The notes under the pieces were generated by a model. It ran no database searches. It was not told the DNA's origin and saw nothing but the letters and a program-made list of their open reading frames with translations. The translations under genes and the position numbers were made by a program. A stretch of DNA of 40,132 bases from a virus: positions 1 through 40,132 of IMG/VR virus record IMGVR_UViG_3300045997_000044. The stretch is one strand, 5' to 3'. Shown here one piece after another: positions 38,091 to 40,132 of the stretch. The first letter of the stretch is position 1. Every line of letters begins with the position of its first letter.

Positions 38091-40132
38091 CCGCTGCCTA
38101 CGCACGATTATCGAAGAGACGGGCACCACGCTTCCTAAAGAAGACGTGGCCGACATTGTGGAAATGTTGATTCAATACCAAACGCATCCGCGCAATCGGC
38201 AAACCTTTGGCCCCTTCTCGCCAGAGCAAGGCCGCATTCAAGATGCGCTTGAACAAGCCGGACCTGGGCGGCTCATGGAAGCGCGCGATATCTTGCTTGC
38301 TCGTGCGCAGCTCGTAGCGAACCAGCAGCGTGCCAACGTTGTTATGGATGCGGCGAAGCGGGCGGAGCGGGAGGCAGTTTACCGCGCCGCCCCGTCGGCC
38401 GATCTGGGCGTTCAAGCGAAGCTGGTGGGCACCAACACGCCTTTCCTAGGCAATCGCGATAGCGCGGCGGCTGCCATCGAAGGCAACACTATGAACCTCT
38501 TGGGCGCATTCGATCAGAGGCTTAAGGCGGAAGGGCTTGAAAACGTCTTCGCCTCACGGGCGCTAGAACGCGAGTGGGCGCGCGAGCTGCACGAGTTGAA
38601 CCGCACCCAAGGCGGTAACCCCGGCGTCACGAACAACCCGCAAGCGCTCGCCATCGCCGAGGCGATCCATGAATTGCAGCGCAACAGCGTCGAACTGGTC
38701 AACGCGCAAGGTGCTTTCATCGGCCGTTACGACGGGTATATCACCCGCACAAGCCACTCGTCGCACCTGGCTATCCAGATGGGTGAAGACGCTTGGGTTG
38801 GGCTGGCCAACCAGCATTTTGACTTGGCCACGATCTACCCCAATCGGCCGGCCGCGTTTATAGACGAGGCACTTCGGGCGCAATATAAGCGCATTGCTTC
38901 CGGGCTGCATGACAGTTACGACCCCGCTGAGCTGGACCTTGTCACCCACGCACCTGGGCAGAACCTTGCGAAGAAAGTCAGCGAAAGCCGCGTGATCCAC
39001 TTCAAGAGCGCGGATGACTGGCTTGATTACATGGCAGCCGCGAGCGATTTGACGCCCACGCAAGCCGTGTTCCAGGCCGGCATGTCGGCCGCACGCGACG
39101 CGGGGTTGATGCGCGTTTGGGGTACGAACCCGAAGCGGGCCATGGAAACAGATTTGACCATGGCCATGCAGCGGGCGCGCGAGCGCAGCGACTTCGCGAC
39201 AATTCAGCGTTTAAACGATCAAAAGAAGCACTTTGATTTATGGATGTCCTACCTGACCGGCGAAGCGAACCGGGTGACAAACCAGACTTGGGCAGCGATC
39301 ACGTCCAACGTGCTGACATTCCAGCGCATTGCCAAGCTCGGCTTCCTGCCCTTCGCCCAGCTCACTGACCTTGCGAACATCCGCGGCGAACTGCGCTACC
39401 AAGGAACCGGGATTCTCGACAGCCTCACGGCCAGCACGATGGCCTATTTTCGCGGGGGCATGAATAGCGAGAAGCGGCAGGTTGCTGACATCCTTCATGC
39501 CTATCTCGAGGGCGAGTTGGGGCAGTACGGCCAACTCATGGAAACCAGCGACCCGCGCATATCAGGCACCTTCACGGGCACCTTGAACCGGGTGCAAGAG
39601 CTGTTCTTCCGATATACCGGCGCAACGGCCATGACGAACCGTGCACGCGGCAGCTTCATGGTCGCCATGGCGCGGAACATGGGCAGGCACCAAGGGGACG
39701 CGTGGGGCGCTCTGGCGGCTCCAGAGCGGCGCATCATGCGCGCCTTTGGCATTGACGAGCACGAATGGGCTGCCTTGTCTGCGGCACCCTGGACGGTCGG
39801 ACAAGAGGGTCGCACTTTCCTGACCCCGCGTGACGCCCTGGCTATCCCAGATGCGGCAATTGACGCTTACAACAATGCGCGGCAGGCGACGCACGAGGTT
39901 GTCGAATACGGCGAATTCCGGCAAGACATGGCACGCCGGCTCTACGCCTACTATGCCGACCGGATGAATTACGGCGTGCTCAATCCCGGCGTTGGCGAAA
40001 AGGCGATCCTCTATCAAGGCAAAGCGGCCGACACTCCGCTTGGCATCGCCTTGCGGCTGATCGGCCAGTTCAAAAGCTTCACCGTTGCCCAGCTCCGCAA
40101 GACCTGGGGTCGTGAGGTTTACGGGGGCAATG
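38080..40132 (+). CDS. Internal virion protein, gp16-like, 3' end beyond the window
   Basis: An open frame of 684 codons from ATG 38080 to the end of the window, without a stop; the rest appears to be at 2-514. The N-terminal ~250 residues are helical and charged (ELHELNRTQGGNPGV; a segment GRYDGYITRTSHSSHLAI). The middle (residues ~330-560) has LWMSYLTGEANRVTNQTWAA, GFLPFAQLTDLANIRGELRY and NRVQELFFRYTGATAMTNR, a pattern known from large internal virion proteins of podoviruses. It is likely ejected with the DNA to bridge the periplasm. No transglycosylase motif is seen in this protein. A GTTTAAAC site lies inside. Confidence 0.8.
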   Translation, partial: MSADRCLRTIIEETGTTLPKEDVADIVEMLIQYQTHPRNRQTFGPFSPEQGRIQDALEQAGPGRLMEARDILLARAQLVANQQRANVVMDAAKRAEREAVYRAAPSADLGVQAKLVGTNTPFLGNRDSAAAAIEGNTMNLLGAFDQRLKAEGLENVFASRALEREWARELHELNRTQGGNPGVTNNPQALAIAEAIHELQRNSVELVNAQGAFIGRYDGYITRTSHSSHLAIQMGEDAWVGLANQHFDLATIYPNRPAAFIDEALRAQYKRIASGLHDSYDPAELDLVTHAPGQNLAKKVSESRVIHFKSADDWLDYMAAASDLTPTQAVFQAGMSAARDAGLMRVWGTNPKRAMETDLTMAMQRARERSDFATIQRLNDQKKHFDLWMSYLTGEANRVTNQTWAAITSNVLTFQRIAKLGFLPFAQLTDLANIRGELRYQGTGILDSLTASTMAYFRGGMNSEKRQVADILHAYLEGELGQYGQLMETSDPRISGTFTGTLNRVQELFFRYTGATAMTNRARGSFMVAMARNMGRHQGDAWGALAAPERRIMRAFGIDEHEWAALSAAPWTVGQEGRTFLTPRDALAIPDAAIDAYNNARQATHEVVEYGEFRQDMARRLYAYYADRMNYGVLNPGVGEKAILYQGKAADTPLGIALRLIGQFKSFTVAQLRKTWGREVYGGN
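39209..39216. repeat. GTTTAAAC palindrome, site 9
   Basis: Exact palindrome within the gp16-like gene, in the codon context CGT TTA AAC GAT, a different reading phase from sites 7 and 8. Confidence 0.8.

Overview
This 40.1 kb window looks like an essentially complete, circularly permuted genome of a short-tailed (podovirus-like) bacteriophage of a Gram-negative host. The head-tail connector portal, tail tubular proteins A and B, and the internal virion proteins (a gp13/gp14-like pair, a transglycosylase and two very large proteins) follow the T7-type order. I found no single-subunit RNA polymerase, so it does not look like a true Autographivirus, and no integrase or repressor, so a lytic life style is likely. 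GC looks like the high fifties by eye; the tail fibre gene and the 17-18 kb control region are visibly AT-richer. The host cannot be named from the sequence. The gene running off the right end (38080 onward) appears to continue at the left end (2-514).

Layout. (1) Positions 1-4621, plus strand: end of the gp16-like internal virion protein, tail fibre, then a lysis cassette (54-aa coiled coil, endolysin with a hydrophobic C-terminus, membrane-anchored coiled-coil protein behind a hairpin that reaches its ribosome binding site). (2) 4608-17591, minus strand: the early/replication block, with a methyltransferase behind a hexanucleotide array, small zinc-binding and membrane proteins, family A DNA polymerase, DUF2815 protein, HTH protein, DUF2800 RecB-like nuclease, SF2 helicase with zinc ribbons, a RepB/PriCT/VapE-type primase-helicase and a SprT-like metalloprotease. 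(3) 17592-18085: divergent control region with two copies of a TGTTTCA-bounded element flanking an AT-rich stretch, a promoter-like sequence and a nested dyad; it is the best candidate for main promoter and/or origin. (4) 18086-40132, plus strand: Hjc-like nuclease, small terminase, a large terminase encoded as two in-frame halves separated by a 27-aa membrane-peptide ORF, portal, scaffold, major capsid, tail tubes and internal virion proteins.

Genes are tightly packed with many ATGA, TAATG and GTGA junctions, so translational coupling is probably general. The leftward block would replicate and recombine the DNA; the rightward block packages it, builds the virion and ends in lysis. Unexplained structure: nine copies of the palindrome GTTTAAAC (plus one near match), about half just upstream of start codons; the hexamer array; the split terminase; the duplicated element of the divergent region; and several strong intergenic hairpins.
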